Of a stretch of DNA of 24,947 nt, positions 1 through 6,904 are shown one piece after another. The notes under the pieces are model-generated. The model had not been told where the DNA came from and ran no database searches. It worked only from the letters and a program-made list of their open reading frames with translations. This DNA comes from JAJRXK01 sp964593155 (lineage in GTDB: Bacteria > Krumholzibacteriota > Krumholzibacteriia > JAJRXK01): assembly GCA_964593155.1 (NCBI GenBank), contig CAZQHE010000058.1:1-24947 (forward strand). The letters run 5' to 3'. The position numbers and the translations under genes were made by a program. Position 1 is the stretch's first letter. Every line of letters starts with the position of its first letter.

Positions 1-26
1 GGCTCGGAGATGTGTATAAGCGCCAG
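1..26. other. Residual Nextera adapter at contig end (artefact)
   Basis: The first 20 bases, GGCTCGGAGATGTGTATAAG, are identical to the inner part of the Illumina Nextera read-2 transposase adapter as I recall it. The next six bases match 4 of 6 of the remaining mosaic end. This stretch is therefore probably not genomic, and true sequence would begin near base 27. Confidence 0.9.
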
Positions 27-369
27 GCCCGAAGGCGACCAGCGCGGTTTCGCCCGGGTCCTGCATGTCGTGGTTGTAGTCGTAGCCGGCGAGCAGGACC
101 ACGGCGTCGACGCCGTCGAGTCCGCTGCCGGTGAACTCGTGGAACAGCCCACCGTCGCGGACCTCGAAGCCGGCGTCGGCGAGGGTGGCGCTCACGTGGG
201 TCTCGCTGCGGTCGTCGCCCAGGACGAGAACGGTGGGTCCGGCGGGCTGCTGCGGGCCGGTGGGTGATTCGTCGTCGTCGCTGCATCCGGTGACGGAGAA
301 GGCGAAGACGAGCAGGAGCACGGGTAGGACCGAGCGGGCGGCGTTGGTTCGCCGCGTGGAGCGGTGCAT
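1..369 (-). CDS. Truncated lipoprotein of unknown function (3' end missing)
   Basis: The frame opens at an ATG (367-369), with CGGAG about 8 bases upstream as ribosome binding site, and runs off the contig. The N-terminus has an Arg-rich start, a hydrophobic stretch (about residues 14-26) and a lipobox VTGC with Cys29. An acidic, Pro-rich linker follows (SDDDESPTGPQQP). This indicates a lipoprotein anchored by Cys29. The mature part begins with a beta-strand-like stretch (PTVLVLGDD) and alternating segments ending near VVLLAGYDYN, which resembles the first half of a Rossmann or glutamine-amidotransferase-like fold. Too little remains to name a family. The last nine or so codons before the contig edge (bases 1-26) translate adapter sequence and should be ignored. 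Confidence 0.75.
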   Translation of the reverse strand, partial: MHRSTRRTNAARSVLPVLLLVFAFSVTGCSDDDESPTGPQQPAGPTVLVLGDDRSETHVSATLADAGFEVRDGGLFHEFTGSGLDGVDAVVLLAGYDYNHDMQDPGETALVAFGPGAYTHLRA

Positions 370-462
370 GGTCGGATCTCCGAGGCGGGGACGGATCGTC
401 GTCGGGGTCGACCATGCATGCGCGGAGGGGGCGCGAAGTGCGCAGGGGATCTTCGCGGGTTC

Positions 463-520
463 GGGCGTCGCGCTACGGGCACCGTGTCGGGGCGTCCCGC
501 CGCGGTCGATCGCGACGCCC
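463..520 (-). terminator. Inverted repeats downstream of the DUF606 gene
   Basis: GGGCGTCGCG (463-472) pairs perfectly with CGCGACGCCC (511-520). A second GGGCGTC (490-496) can pair with the same right arm. The right arm touches the stop codon of the minus-strand gene. A further arm pair, CGCGAAG/CTTCGCG, sits at 432-438 and 451-457. There is no T-run, so termination is an inference. The alternative pairings could also act on the lipoprotein leader, which starts at 369. Confidence 0.35.
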
Positions 521-984
521 TAGCCCCGCACCACCAGCGTCGCGCCCACGACCAGCATGACCGCTCCGCCCACCCGTGCCCACGAGATCGCCTTCGCCTG
601 AAGCCCCAGCAGCCCGAAGTGGTCGAGCAGCATGGCCGCGATGAGCTGCGCGGCGATGAGCGTGGCGAAGAAGGCCCCGGCCCCGATCTTCGGCGTCGCC
701 CACGCCGCCGTCGTGACGAAGAGCGCCCCCAGCGCCCCGCCCACGATCCACAGGTGTCTCGGCACCCGTGCCACCGTCTCGCCCGACGGCAGACTTCCGT
801 CGCGGATCGTCATCGCCGTCACGATGGCGAGCAGGACGACGGTCCCCGCCACGAAGTTCACGAGCGCCGCCCGGAAGGGCGATCCGAGCAGGCCGGCGAG
901 TTGGCCGTTGAACGCAGGCTGGCTCGCGACCGCCGCGCCGGCGACGACGACCATGGCCACGGGCAGGATGACGGAGGGGTTCAT
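520..984 (-). CDS. DMT-superfamily DUF606 (YdcZ-like) membrane protein
   Basis: The gene encodes a 154-residue integral membrane protein with about five hydrophobic helices, the usual size for the DUF606/YdcZ group of the drug/metabolite transporter superfamily. Family-typical features are QPAFNGQLAGLLGSPFRAALVNFVAGT (split here as QPAFNGQLAGLLGSP, residues 22-36, then an Asn-Phe helix), a Gly-rich helix GGALGALFV (82-90), and IAAQLIAAMLLDHFGLLG (110-127). Proteins of this group are presumed inner-membrane carriers or transporter halves, and the substrate is unknown. The ATG at 984 is chosen because AGGAG lies about 7 bases upstream and because a hydrophobic helix begins at once. It is divergent from the S9 peptidase gene and follows the same direction as the lipoprotein gene. 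Confidence 0.85.
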   Translation of the reverse strand: MNPSVILPVAMVVVAGAAVASQPAFNGQLAGLLGSPFRAALVNFVAGTVVLLAIVTAMTIRDGSLPSGETVARVPRHLWIVGGALGALFVTTAAWATPKIGAGAFFATLIAAQLIAAMLLDHFGLLGLQAKAISWARVGGAVMLVVGATLVVRG

Positions 985-1167
985 GGGTGGCTCCTGAAAG
1001 GGTCGGAAGGGGCATGCAGGGGCTGCGGCCGGAGGCTCCACGCTAGTGGAGGTCGAGAGGATGTGCATGGGGTGGACCCAACGGATCCACGTTTCCGACG
1101 ACCGGCGGACGTGCTCCGACGCCGTGACGCTGTGGATGTTCCGCGGGGGAAGTCCGATGCTGCCGCC

Positions 1168-1219
1168 GCGGAAGTCGGGATCCCGCAATTCTTTCCCGGC
1201 GACTTCCGCACCGGAAGTG
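1168..1219. repeat. GGAAGT repeat element, copy A
   Basis: The element has three modules: GCGGAAGTCG (1168-1177), its perfect reverse complement CGACTTCCGC (1200-1209), and CCGGAAGTG (1211-1219). Modules 1 and 2 form a 10-bp stem with a 22-base loop. Alternatively, modules 2 and 3 form ACTTCCG-cac-CGGAAGT, a 7-bp stem with a 3-base loop. Copy B at 8417-8468 aligns without gaps at 40 of 52 positions by my count. An additional module lies at 1139-1155 (TTCCGCGGGGGAAGTCC), inverted relative to the third part of copy B. Confidence 0.7.
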
Positions 1220-1329
1220 GGTGGGTGGCCCGAGTGAAGCGAGTGCGTGCGGACGATTGTTCGCAGGACGTATCGGTGCGAGGGGCTCGACGGAGAAGAG
1301 CACGGACGCTCGACGTCGACGACACGGGC

Positions 1330-1365
1330 CGACACCCGATCCGATCCGAAGCCGTGGTATGCTCC
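1330..1365 (+). promoter_or_regulatory. Candidate promoter of the first S9 peptidase gene
   Basis: TATGCT at 1358-1363 resembles a sigma-70 -10 box, but no convincing -35 box is visible. It would give a leader of about 90 bases. The second S9 gene has the related TATACT followed by the same CCCC(T)GCCG continuation, which supports a shared promoter type. Positions are an inference. Confidence 0.4.
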
Positions 1366-1396
1366 CCGCCGCCGTCCCGACCGAACCCCGGAGTAG

Positions 1397-1444
1397 CCCC
1401 CGAAAAGTCCCCCGACGACCCCGAACAGACCCCCGAACAACCCC
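1397..1444 (+). repeat. Phased C-tract leader upstream of the S9 gene
   Basis: Runs of four or five C begin at 1397, 1409, 1419, 1430 and 1441, spaced 12, 10, 11 and 11 bases. They are mostly followed by GA or GAA. The stretch lies between the putative -10 box and the AGAGGA ribosome binding site, and is poor in G and therefore likely unstructured as RNA. Confidence 0.55.
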
Positions 1445-1458
1445 AAGAGGAACAACCG

Positions 1459-3501
1459 ATGCCGAAGACCTGTCTGTGGATGCTGCTGCTGGTGCCCACC
1501 CTGGCGCTGGCCGAGGAAACGAGACCCCTGTCGATCGAGGTCCTGTGGGAGATGGATCGCGTGGGTTCCCCGGTGGTCTCGCCGGCCGGCGGGCACGTCG
1601 TCGTCCCGGTCACGCACTGGGACACCGAGACCGACGAGTCGGAGACCCGCCTGTGGCTGCTGTCGACCGACGGGGGCGTGCAGCGTCCGCTGACGCAGAC
1701 CGGCGCCTCGGCCGGCAGTCCGGCGTTCTCACCCGACGGTTCCACGCTGGCCTTCACGTCGAAGCGCGACGAGGACGACGCCGCGCAGATCTACCTGCTG
1801 CCCATGGACGGCCCGGGCGAGGCCACGCGGCTGAGCGACGTCCCGACCGGGGTGTCGGCCCTGCGCTGGGTGGGCGAACACCTGTACTTCGTCAGCCGCG
1901 TGTGGCCGGACAGGAACTGGGAGGAGATGGCCGAGCAGATCGAGGCCGACCGCGAATCGAAGGTCTCGGCCCACCAGTGGAACGCACTGCCGTACTCGCA
2001 CTGGGATCACTGGATCGACGAGGACCACCAGGCCCACGTGTTCCGCATCCCGGCCGGCGGCGGTGAGGTCGAGGCCGTCACGCAGACCATGGGGCGGGAA
2101 CTGCCGCGTTCCTCCCAGGGCCTGGGCAGCTACGACGTCCATCCCGACGAGACGTGGATCGCCTTCACCTCGGACTCGCGCGACGGCGAGGACGTCGATC
2201 CGGACATCGACGTCTTCCTGGGCCGCATCGGAGCCGACACGGTCGAGAACCTCACCGCCGACAACGAAGCCGGCGACGGCAACCCGATGTTCGGCCCGGA
2301 CGGCCGCACGCTCGCCTACACGACCCAGGAGATTCCCGGTTTCTACGCCGACAACGTCGACATCGTCCTGGTCGACCTGGACGACGGCACCCGTCGCGAG
2401 ATCACCAGCGACTGGGATCGCTCGGCGTCCGGTCTGGTGTGGGCGGCCGACGGCAGCGGGTTCTTCGGCGCCATCGACGACGCCGGAACGCGCCGCGTGC
2501 ACTTCATCGATGCCGAGAGCGGCGAGCCGCGTGCGGTGACCGGCGAGACCAGCTACGGCGGTCTGAGCATCGCCGACGACGGCACCCTGGTCGCGACCAA
2601 CCAGAGCTTCCTGTATCCGCCGCGCGTGGTGCGGGTCACCGCCGGCGGCGAGACGGTCCGCCTGGACACCTTCAACGACGAGGTCCTCGCCGGCGTCGAC
2701 CTGGGCACCTACGAGTCGGTGACCTACACGGGGCACGACGGGGCCGAGATCCAGATGTGGGTGCACTACCCGCCCGGCTTCGATCGCAGCCAGCGCTATC
2801 CGTTGTTCCTGTTGATCCACGGCGGGCCACACAACGCGATCCCCAACGGCTTCCACTTCCGCTGGAACGCGCAGACCTTCGCGTCGTGGGGATACGTGAC
2901 CGCCTGGCACAACTTCCACGGCTCGTCGGGTTTCGGTCAGGAGTTCGCGGATGCGATCAATCCGGACTGGGTGACCGCGCCCTACGAGGACACGGTCGCC
3001 GCGGCCGAGTGGTTCGCGGATCAGGACTGGATCGATCCCGAACGCATGGTGGCCGGGGGCGGCAGCTACGGGGGATACCTGTCGTCGATCCTGCTGGGCA
3101 AGGACCATCCGTTCGACGCGCTGGTGATCCACGCGCCCGTCTACAACATGTACTCGCAGATGGCGGCCGACTTCGCGGTGCACTCCACGCGCTTCGGTTC
3201 GTTCTGGGAAGAACCGGAGATCTACCGCGACATCTCGCCGCACTACTTCGCCGGTGACTTCGACACGCCGGCGTTGATCCTCCACGGTCAGCTCGACTAC
3301 CGGGTGCCGGTGGGACAGGCCTTCGAACTGTTCCGCACGCTGCAGACCCGAGGCGTGGAGTCGCGTCTGATCTACTTCCCCGACGAGAACCACTGGATCC
3401 TGAAGCCGAACAACTCGATGTACTGGCACGACGAGGTCCAGCGGTGGATCGGGCAGTTCGCCGAGCCGGGGGGGCGCCCACAGGACACGTCGCGGCGTTG
3501 A
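1459..3501 (+). CDS. Secreted S9 prolyl-oligopeptidase family serine peptidase
   Basis: The gene encodes a 680-residue exported peptidase of the S9 (acylaminoacyl/dipeptidyl peptidase) type, expected to cleave short peptides in the periplasm or outside the cell. A signal peptide (residues 1-18, ending ALA) is followed by a beta-propeller with WD40/TolB-like repeats (FSPDGSTLAF, FGPDGRTLAY; about 30-400). An alpha/beta-hydrolase domain then runs to the end. The catalytic triad is visible: Ser536 in GGGSYGGY, Asp613 in HGQLDYRVP and His645 in PDENHW. The ATG at 1459 is preferred over far-upstream starts because it has AGAGGA 8 bases upstream and opens directly into the signal peptide. It is a paralogue of the gene at 19138-21222. 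It converges on the FapA gene across a hairpin. Confidence 0.95.
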   Translation: MPKTCLWMLLLVPTLALAEETRPLSIEVLWEMDRVGSPVVSPAGGHVVVPVTHWDTETDESETRLWLLSTDGGVQRPLTQTGASAGSPAFSPDGSTLAFTSKRDEDDAAQIYLLPMDGPGEATRLSDVPTGVSALRWVGEHLYFVSRVWPDRNWEEMAEQIEADRESKVSAHQWNALPYSHWDHWIDEDHQAHVFRIPAGGGEVEAVTQTMGRELPRSSQGLGSYDVHPDETWIAFTSDSRDGEDVDPDIDVFLGRIGADTVENLTADNEAGDGNPMFGPDGRTLAYTTQEIPGFYADNVDIVLVDLDDGTRREITSDWDRSASGLVWAADGSGFFGAIDDAGTRRVHFIDAESGEPRAVTGETSYGGLSIADDGTLVATNQSFLYPPRVVRVTAGGETVRLDTFNDEVLAGVDLGTYESVTYTGHDGAEIQMWVHYPPGFDRSQRYPLFLLIHGGPHNAIPNGFHFRWNAQTFASWGYVTAWHNFHGSSGFGQEFADAINPDWVTAPYEDTVAAAEWFADQDWIDPERMVAGGGSYGGYLSSILLGKDHPFDALVIHAPVYNMYSQMAADFAVHSTRFGSFWEEPEIYRDISPHYFAGDFDTPALILHGQLDYRVPVGQAFELFRTLQTRGVESRLIYFPDENHWILKPNNSMYWHDEVQRWIGQFAEPGGRPQDTSRR

Positions 3502-3519
3502 CGTCCGAGGCCGGGTGAT

Positions 3520-3548
3520 GGGAGGCGGCGGCCCGACGGTCGCCTCCC
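3520..3548. terminator. Bidirectional hairpin between convergent genes
   Basis: GGGAGGCG (3520-3527) and CGCCTCCC (3541-3548) form a perfect 8-bp stem around a 13-base loop. It lies 19 bases after the S9 stop and 17 bases after the convergent FapA stop. No T-run is present, which is common in high-GC genomes. The terminator role is inferred from position. Confidence 0.6.
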
Positions 3549-3564
3549 GTCCGGCCGGTCGAAC

Positions 3565-5145
3565 TCAGCGGTGACCGGAGCGCGAAGCGTTCTCGAGGCC
3601 TACGTGCTCGATCACCACCCGGCCGGCGCGTGCGTCGTAGCGCACGCACGCGGGGCCGATGACGTCTTCCGTGAACTCGTGGTCGTGCTGGCCGCCGTTC
3701 AGTCCCAGGCGGGTGCCGGCGAAGAGCCTCGATTTCACCCACACGAACGATGCGTGCCGTTGCTGGTGGAGTCGCTTGCGCAGGAGGAACTCGCGCTTGC
3801 GCGAACGTATCGCGCGTCGCTCGTACAGGCGCATGCGCTGTTCGACGACCTCGCGCTCCTTCGTGTTCAGCGAACCGACCGCGCCGGAGAGCAGGGGTCC
3901 GTAGCGGCGGCGCAGGTCGGCGAGTTGTTCCTGGTACTTCTTGCGGGCGCGGGTGAGCGTGCGGAGCTCGCGCTGCTGCCCGGCCGCCTGCCCCAGGGTG
4001 AGGAAGGTGGCGGCCTCTTCCCGCGAGCCGATCTCGTCGGCGGCGATGCTGCCGCCCACGATCCAACGGCCACCGATGATGCGCCCGTTGTCGATCAGCA
4101 GGTCTTCGTCGACCCGGCCCTCGCACCACAGGAGTTCACGCCGGGCGTCGAGACGGCCCCCGCACTCGATCGTGGCCTCGCGCGCGAAGCCGAGCGAGAG
4201 ATCTCCCGCGCACACGATCACGGCGTCGCCCCGGCCCATGACGCCCCGCTCGATCGTGATGTTCCGGCGGGATTCGATGCGCGCGTTCTCGACGGTGCCG
4301 TCGATGATCACGGAGTCGGTGCCGACGACCGAGAACTTCGGCATGACGGTACCGCGGACGTGCACGGCGCCCTCGAAGTCGATCGAGCCGGTCGAGAAGT
4401 CCACCTGCTCGACGACCTGCAGATCGCCCACGGCGAGCTCGCCGTGGCTGTACTCGACCATGCCGGGCCGGGCGGCGCACACGAGACGGGGATCGTGTTC
4501 GTGGCGACGGACCGTGTCGTCGCATTCGAGGGGCGCGGGCGCGCCGGGCGTCGCCGCGATCCGGCGTCCGGTCACGTCGGTTCCGGGTGTTCCCGCGGTC
4601 GGGGAGTGGACCCTCAGGATCGGCTGTCCCTCGAACACGCTGACCTTCGTGCGGTGGTAGTGGTCCACCGCGCCGCTGGGCAGCCGGATCGCCCGCGACT
4701 CGAAGAAGTCGCCCAGCCATTCCAGGTGACCGTCCTGGCCGTCGATCGGGGCACGACCCCGGGCGATCACCGAGGACGTGGTCTCGGTGTCGGTGTCGAG
4801 TGCCGTGTCGAGGGCCTGCTCGACCGCGTCGACGTCCACGTCGACCAAGCGGTGCTCGCCGCGCAGGTGCTCCACGAGCACGGCCGGCGCGGGAGCGGCC
4901 GCGCCGCGCAGCGGGGGAAGGGTGAGGGTCGCGATGAGCCGGTCGTCGGAGATCGTCACCGAGAGGTCGTCGATCCCGGAACGGGCCGGGGGTTCACCTT
5001 CGGGAACCGATGCCGTGCGTTCGGCGGTGGCGGGTCCTTCCGGCGCGCCGGAAACGTCTGCCAACCCGGTCGCGGCCGCGGTGTCGTCGACTCCGGACGC
5101 GAACGAGGTGGTGGTGGCATCGGTGGTGTCACGAGTGTCGGGCAT
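3565..5145 (-). CDS. FapA family (DUF342) protein
   Basis: The 526-residue protein has a low-complexity acidic/Thr-rich N-terminus (1-55), then a FapA/DUF342-like body (about 58-375). The body contains the family-typical segment RVHSPTAGTPGTDVTGRRI (179-195) and a right-handed beta-helix-like run of short Val/Ile-rich turns (GTVMPKFSVVGTDSVIIDG, 265-283; then ESRRNITIERGVMGRGD). A basic coiled-coil-prone helix (380-465) and a short beta tail follow. Family members are cytoplasmic polymer-forming proteins; some were linked to flagellar assembly or cell-surface regulation, but the biochemical role is unknown. No flagellar gene is nearby. It starts 79 bases after the symporter gene on the same strand, so it may be the last gene of that operon. 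The ATG at 5145 has GAGG close upstream. Confidence 0.85.
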   Translation of the reverse strand: MPDTRDTTDATTTSFASGVDDTAAATGLADVSGAPEGPATAERTASVPEGEPPARSGIDDLSVTISDDRLIATLTLPPLRGAAAPAPAVLVEHLRGEHRLVDVDVDAVEQALDTALDTDTETTSSVIARGRAPIDGQDGHLEWLGDFFESRAIRLPSGAVDHYHRTKVSVFEGQPILRVHSPTAGTPGTDVTGRRIAATPGAPAPLECDDTVRRHEHDPRLVCAARPGMVEYSHGELAVGDLQVVEQVDFSTGSIDFEGAVHVRGTVMPKFSVVGTDSVIIDGTVENARIESRRNITIERGVMGRGDAVIVCAGDLSLGFAREATIECGGRLDARRELLWCEGRVDEDLLIDNGRIIGGRWIVGGSIAADEIGSREEAATFLTLGQAAGQQRELRTLTRARKKYQEQLADLRRRYGPLLSGAVGSLNTKEREVVEQRMRLYERRAIRSRKREFLLRKRLHQQRHASFVWVKSRLFAGTRLGLNGGQHDHEFTEDVIGPACVRYDARAGRVVIEHVGLENASRSGHR

Positions 5146-5224
5146 GGCCTCGGTCGCGGGGCGCGCGGGGGATCGGCGCCGGCCACGATCGCTTCGACGG
5201 CTGCACGCGCCGTGCCGGCCGGGG

Positions 5225-6763
5225 TCACGTCTCGAGGTCCTCGAGCGCCGGCCGCGGGCCGAGCGGCGTCGGCGTCGCGGCAGCGTCGGATGCCGTGTCC
5301 GCGGACCGCTCCGGGCCCCAGGCCCGCCGTACGCACGCCTCCGGAGCCGGCCGCCCCGCGAGCGTTCCCACCACGATCACGACGAGCGCGACGCTCGTGC
5401 CGACGACGAAGCCGTGCAGTCCGGCCAGGGCCGCAGGTAGCGCCGGCAGCCCCAGGTGCGGCCAGGCCTGCCACAGGAGCGCCGAGACGACACCGGCGAT
5501 CATGCTCGCCAGCGTCGCGCGCGGACTCGTGCGCTTCCAGTACAGCCCGAAGAGCAGGGGCCACAGGTTCGTCGAGGCGATCACCGCCCACGAGAAGGCC
5601 GTCAGCACCAGCACGAGGGCGGGCGGCTTCAGCGCGATCAGCAGCGACACGAGCCCCACGGCCAGGCTCATGAGTCGATTCGCGCGGAGTTCCGTCGCGG
5701 GTTCCAGGCGGCGGCCGAGTCCGTGGACCCAGACGTCGCGCACCATGGAACTGCTGATGATGATCAGCACGCCGGCGAAGGTGCTCATGCCTGCGGCCAC
5801 GACGCCGGCCAGGAAGAGGGCCCCGCCCCAGTCGTTCAGCACGAGCCGCGTGAGCGCGGGGATCGCCTGATCGGCGCTGTCGAGATCTCCGACCAGCACG
5901 CGCGCGATCGCGCCGTTCAGGTAGGGCAACATGGCCACCGAAGCACCGAGCGTGACGATCACGGTGCCGATGCGCAGCATCGAGTCCTTCTTGATCGAGT
6001 AGAAGCGCACGATCAGCTGCGGCATGCCCCAGGTGCCGAGCGAGACGATCAGGGTGAAGCTGATCAGGCCCGCCCAACCCCACGCGCCGGGCGTGTGCAC
6101 GAGTCCCGGATCGATCGCGTTCAGCCGTTCGACCACGGCACTCATGCCGCCCACGCGTTGCAGCGACACGAAGGTCAGCAGCGTCAGGGCCACGATCATC
6201 ACGATGCCCTGCACCATGGACGTCCAGACGACGGCCAGGTAGCCCCCCACGGACGTGTAGAAGAGGATGACCACGCCCGACAGGACCACGCCGACCCAGT
6301 AGGGCAGGTCCATCAACACCTCGAAGGCGTTGGCCATGCCCTTGAGCACCGACACGTTGTAGACGACCAGGAACAGCGCCGTGACGCTCGCCGAGAAGAT
6401 ACGGGCGTGCGGGCTGCCGTAGCGGCCGAAGAAGAAGCCGGGCAGGGTCATGGCGTCGAGGTTCTCGGTGAAGCGGCGGATGCGACGGCCGAGGACGATC
6501 CACGCGAGCGTGGTGCCGATCAGCACGTTCCCGGCCCCGACCCAGAGTGTCGAGAGCCCGAACCGCCACCCGAAGGCGCCACCGCCGATGATCACCACGC
6601 TCGAGTAGTACGCGGCCACGAAGGAGAGGGCCGTGACCCAGGGACCCACCGAGCGCCCGCCGATCGCGAAGCCTTCCGCGCTCCGTCCGCGCCGTCCCAT
6701 GATCACGCCGATCATGGCCAGAACACCCAGATACACGACGAGAACGCCGACGTAGACGCTCAT
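5225..6763 (-). CDS. Sodium:solute symporter (SSS family)
   Basis: The 512-residue protein has about 12-13 hydrophobic helices, as expected for the SSS (PutP-like) family, which couples Na+ entry to uptake of a small organic solute. The N-terminal GRRGRSAEGFAIGGRSVG (24-41) is the conserved cytoplasmic loop before TM2. YTSVGGYLAVVWTSMVQG and the SFTLIVSLGTWGMPQ segment are family-typical. An SSS-type Ala/Ser-rich helix (GVVAAGMSTFAGVLIIISSS) follows. The last 50 residues are an Ala/Pro-rich cytoplasmic tail. The start codon overlaps the stop of the upstream 40-residue gene (ATGA, 6760-6763), so the two are translationally coupled. The substrate cannot be read from the sequence; the adjacent porin suggests the two serve the same nutrient. 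Confidence 0.93.
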   Translation of the reverse strand: MSVYVGVLVVYLGVLAMIGVIMGRRGRSAEGFAIGGRSVGPWVTALSFVAAYYSSVVIIGGGAFGWRFGLSTLWVGAGNVLIGTTLAWIVLGRRIRRFTENLDAMTLPGFFFGRYGSPHARIFSASVTALFLVVYNVSVLKGMANAFEVLMDLPYWVGVVLSGVVILFYTSVGGYLAVVWTSMVQGIVMIVALTLLTFVSLQRVGGMSAVVERLNAIDPGLVHTPGAWGWAGLISFTLIVSLGTWGMPQLIVRFYSIKKDSMLRIGTVIVTLGASVAMLPYLNGAIARVLVGDLDSADQAIPALTRLVLNDWGGALFLAGVVAAGMSTFAGVLIIISSSMVRDVWVHGLGRRLEPATELRANRLMSLAVGLVSLLIALKPPALVLVLTAFSWAVIASTNLWPLLFGLYWKRTSPRATLASMIAGVVSALLWQAWPHLGLPALPAALAGLHGFVVGTSVALVVIVVGTLAGRPAPEACVRRAWGPERSADTASDAAATPTPLGPRPALEDLET

Positions 6764-6882
6764 CGGTCGTTCTTCCGGTTCCGTCGGCCGTCGGCGCAGG
6801 CCCAGACCACGGCGAGAACGATCGTGCCGCCCAACACGAGGAAGGCTGCGAAGGTCGACCAGGGGAGTCCGAAGAGGGGCAT
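6760..6882 (-). CDS. Symporter small accessory protein, 40 residues, one membrane helix
   Basis: A 40-residue open frame starts MPLFGLPWSTFAAFLVLGG and contains one hydrophobic helix (about residues 9-29), then a basic tail (GRRNRKNDR). Size, a Trp/Phe-containing start and placement immediately before an SSS gene match what I know of the small accessory proteins encoded next to many symporters. Its last codons overlap the symporter start by four bases (ATGA). A GAGG lies about 7 bases before the ATG at 6882, and the gap to the porin stop is 22 bases. An upstream in-frame ATG would overlap the porin gene and adds a hydrophilic, non-conserved-looking extension, so I reject it. The role is inferred: stabilising or tuning the symporter. 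Confidence 0.8.
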   Translation of the reverse strand: MPLFGLPWSTFAAFLVLGGTIVLAVVWACADGRRNRKNDR

Positions 6883-6904
6883 GTCCAGACCTCGATCCGC
6901 GGGA

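Larger units (their letters stand above)
985..1458. other. 474-base divergent intergenic regulatory region
   Basis: No gene is supported here, although high GC keeps frames open across it. It contains a GGAAGT repeat element (1168-1219), an extra inverted copy of its module (1139-1155), a -10-like TATGCT (1358-1363) and a C-tract leader (1397-1444) ahead of the S9 gene. The length is generous for a simple divergent promoter pair. Confidence 0.7.

Noticed and set aside
364..1458. Upstream extension of the first S9 peptidase to base 364
   Set aside because: It would cover the DUF606 gene and the divergent regulatory region, and would bury the signal peptide; the ATG at 1459 has a proper ribosome binding site.
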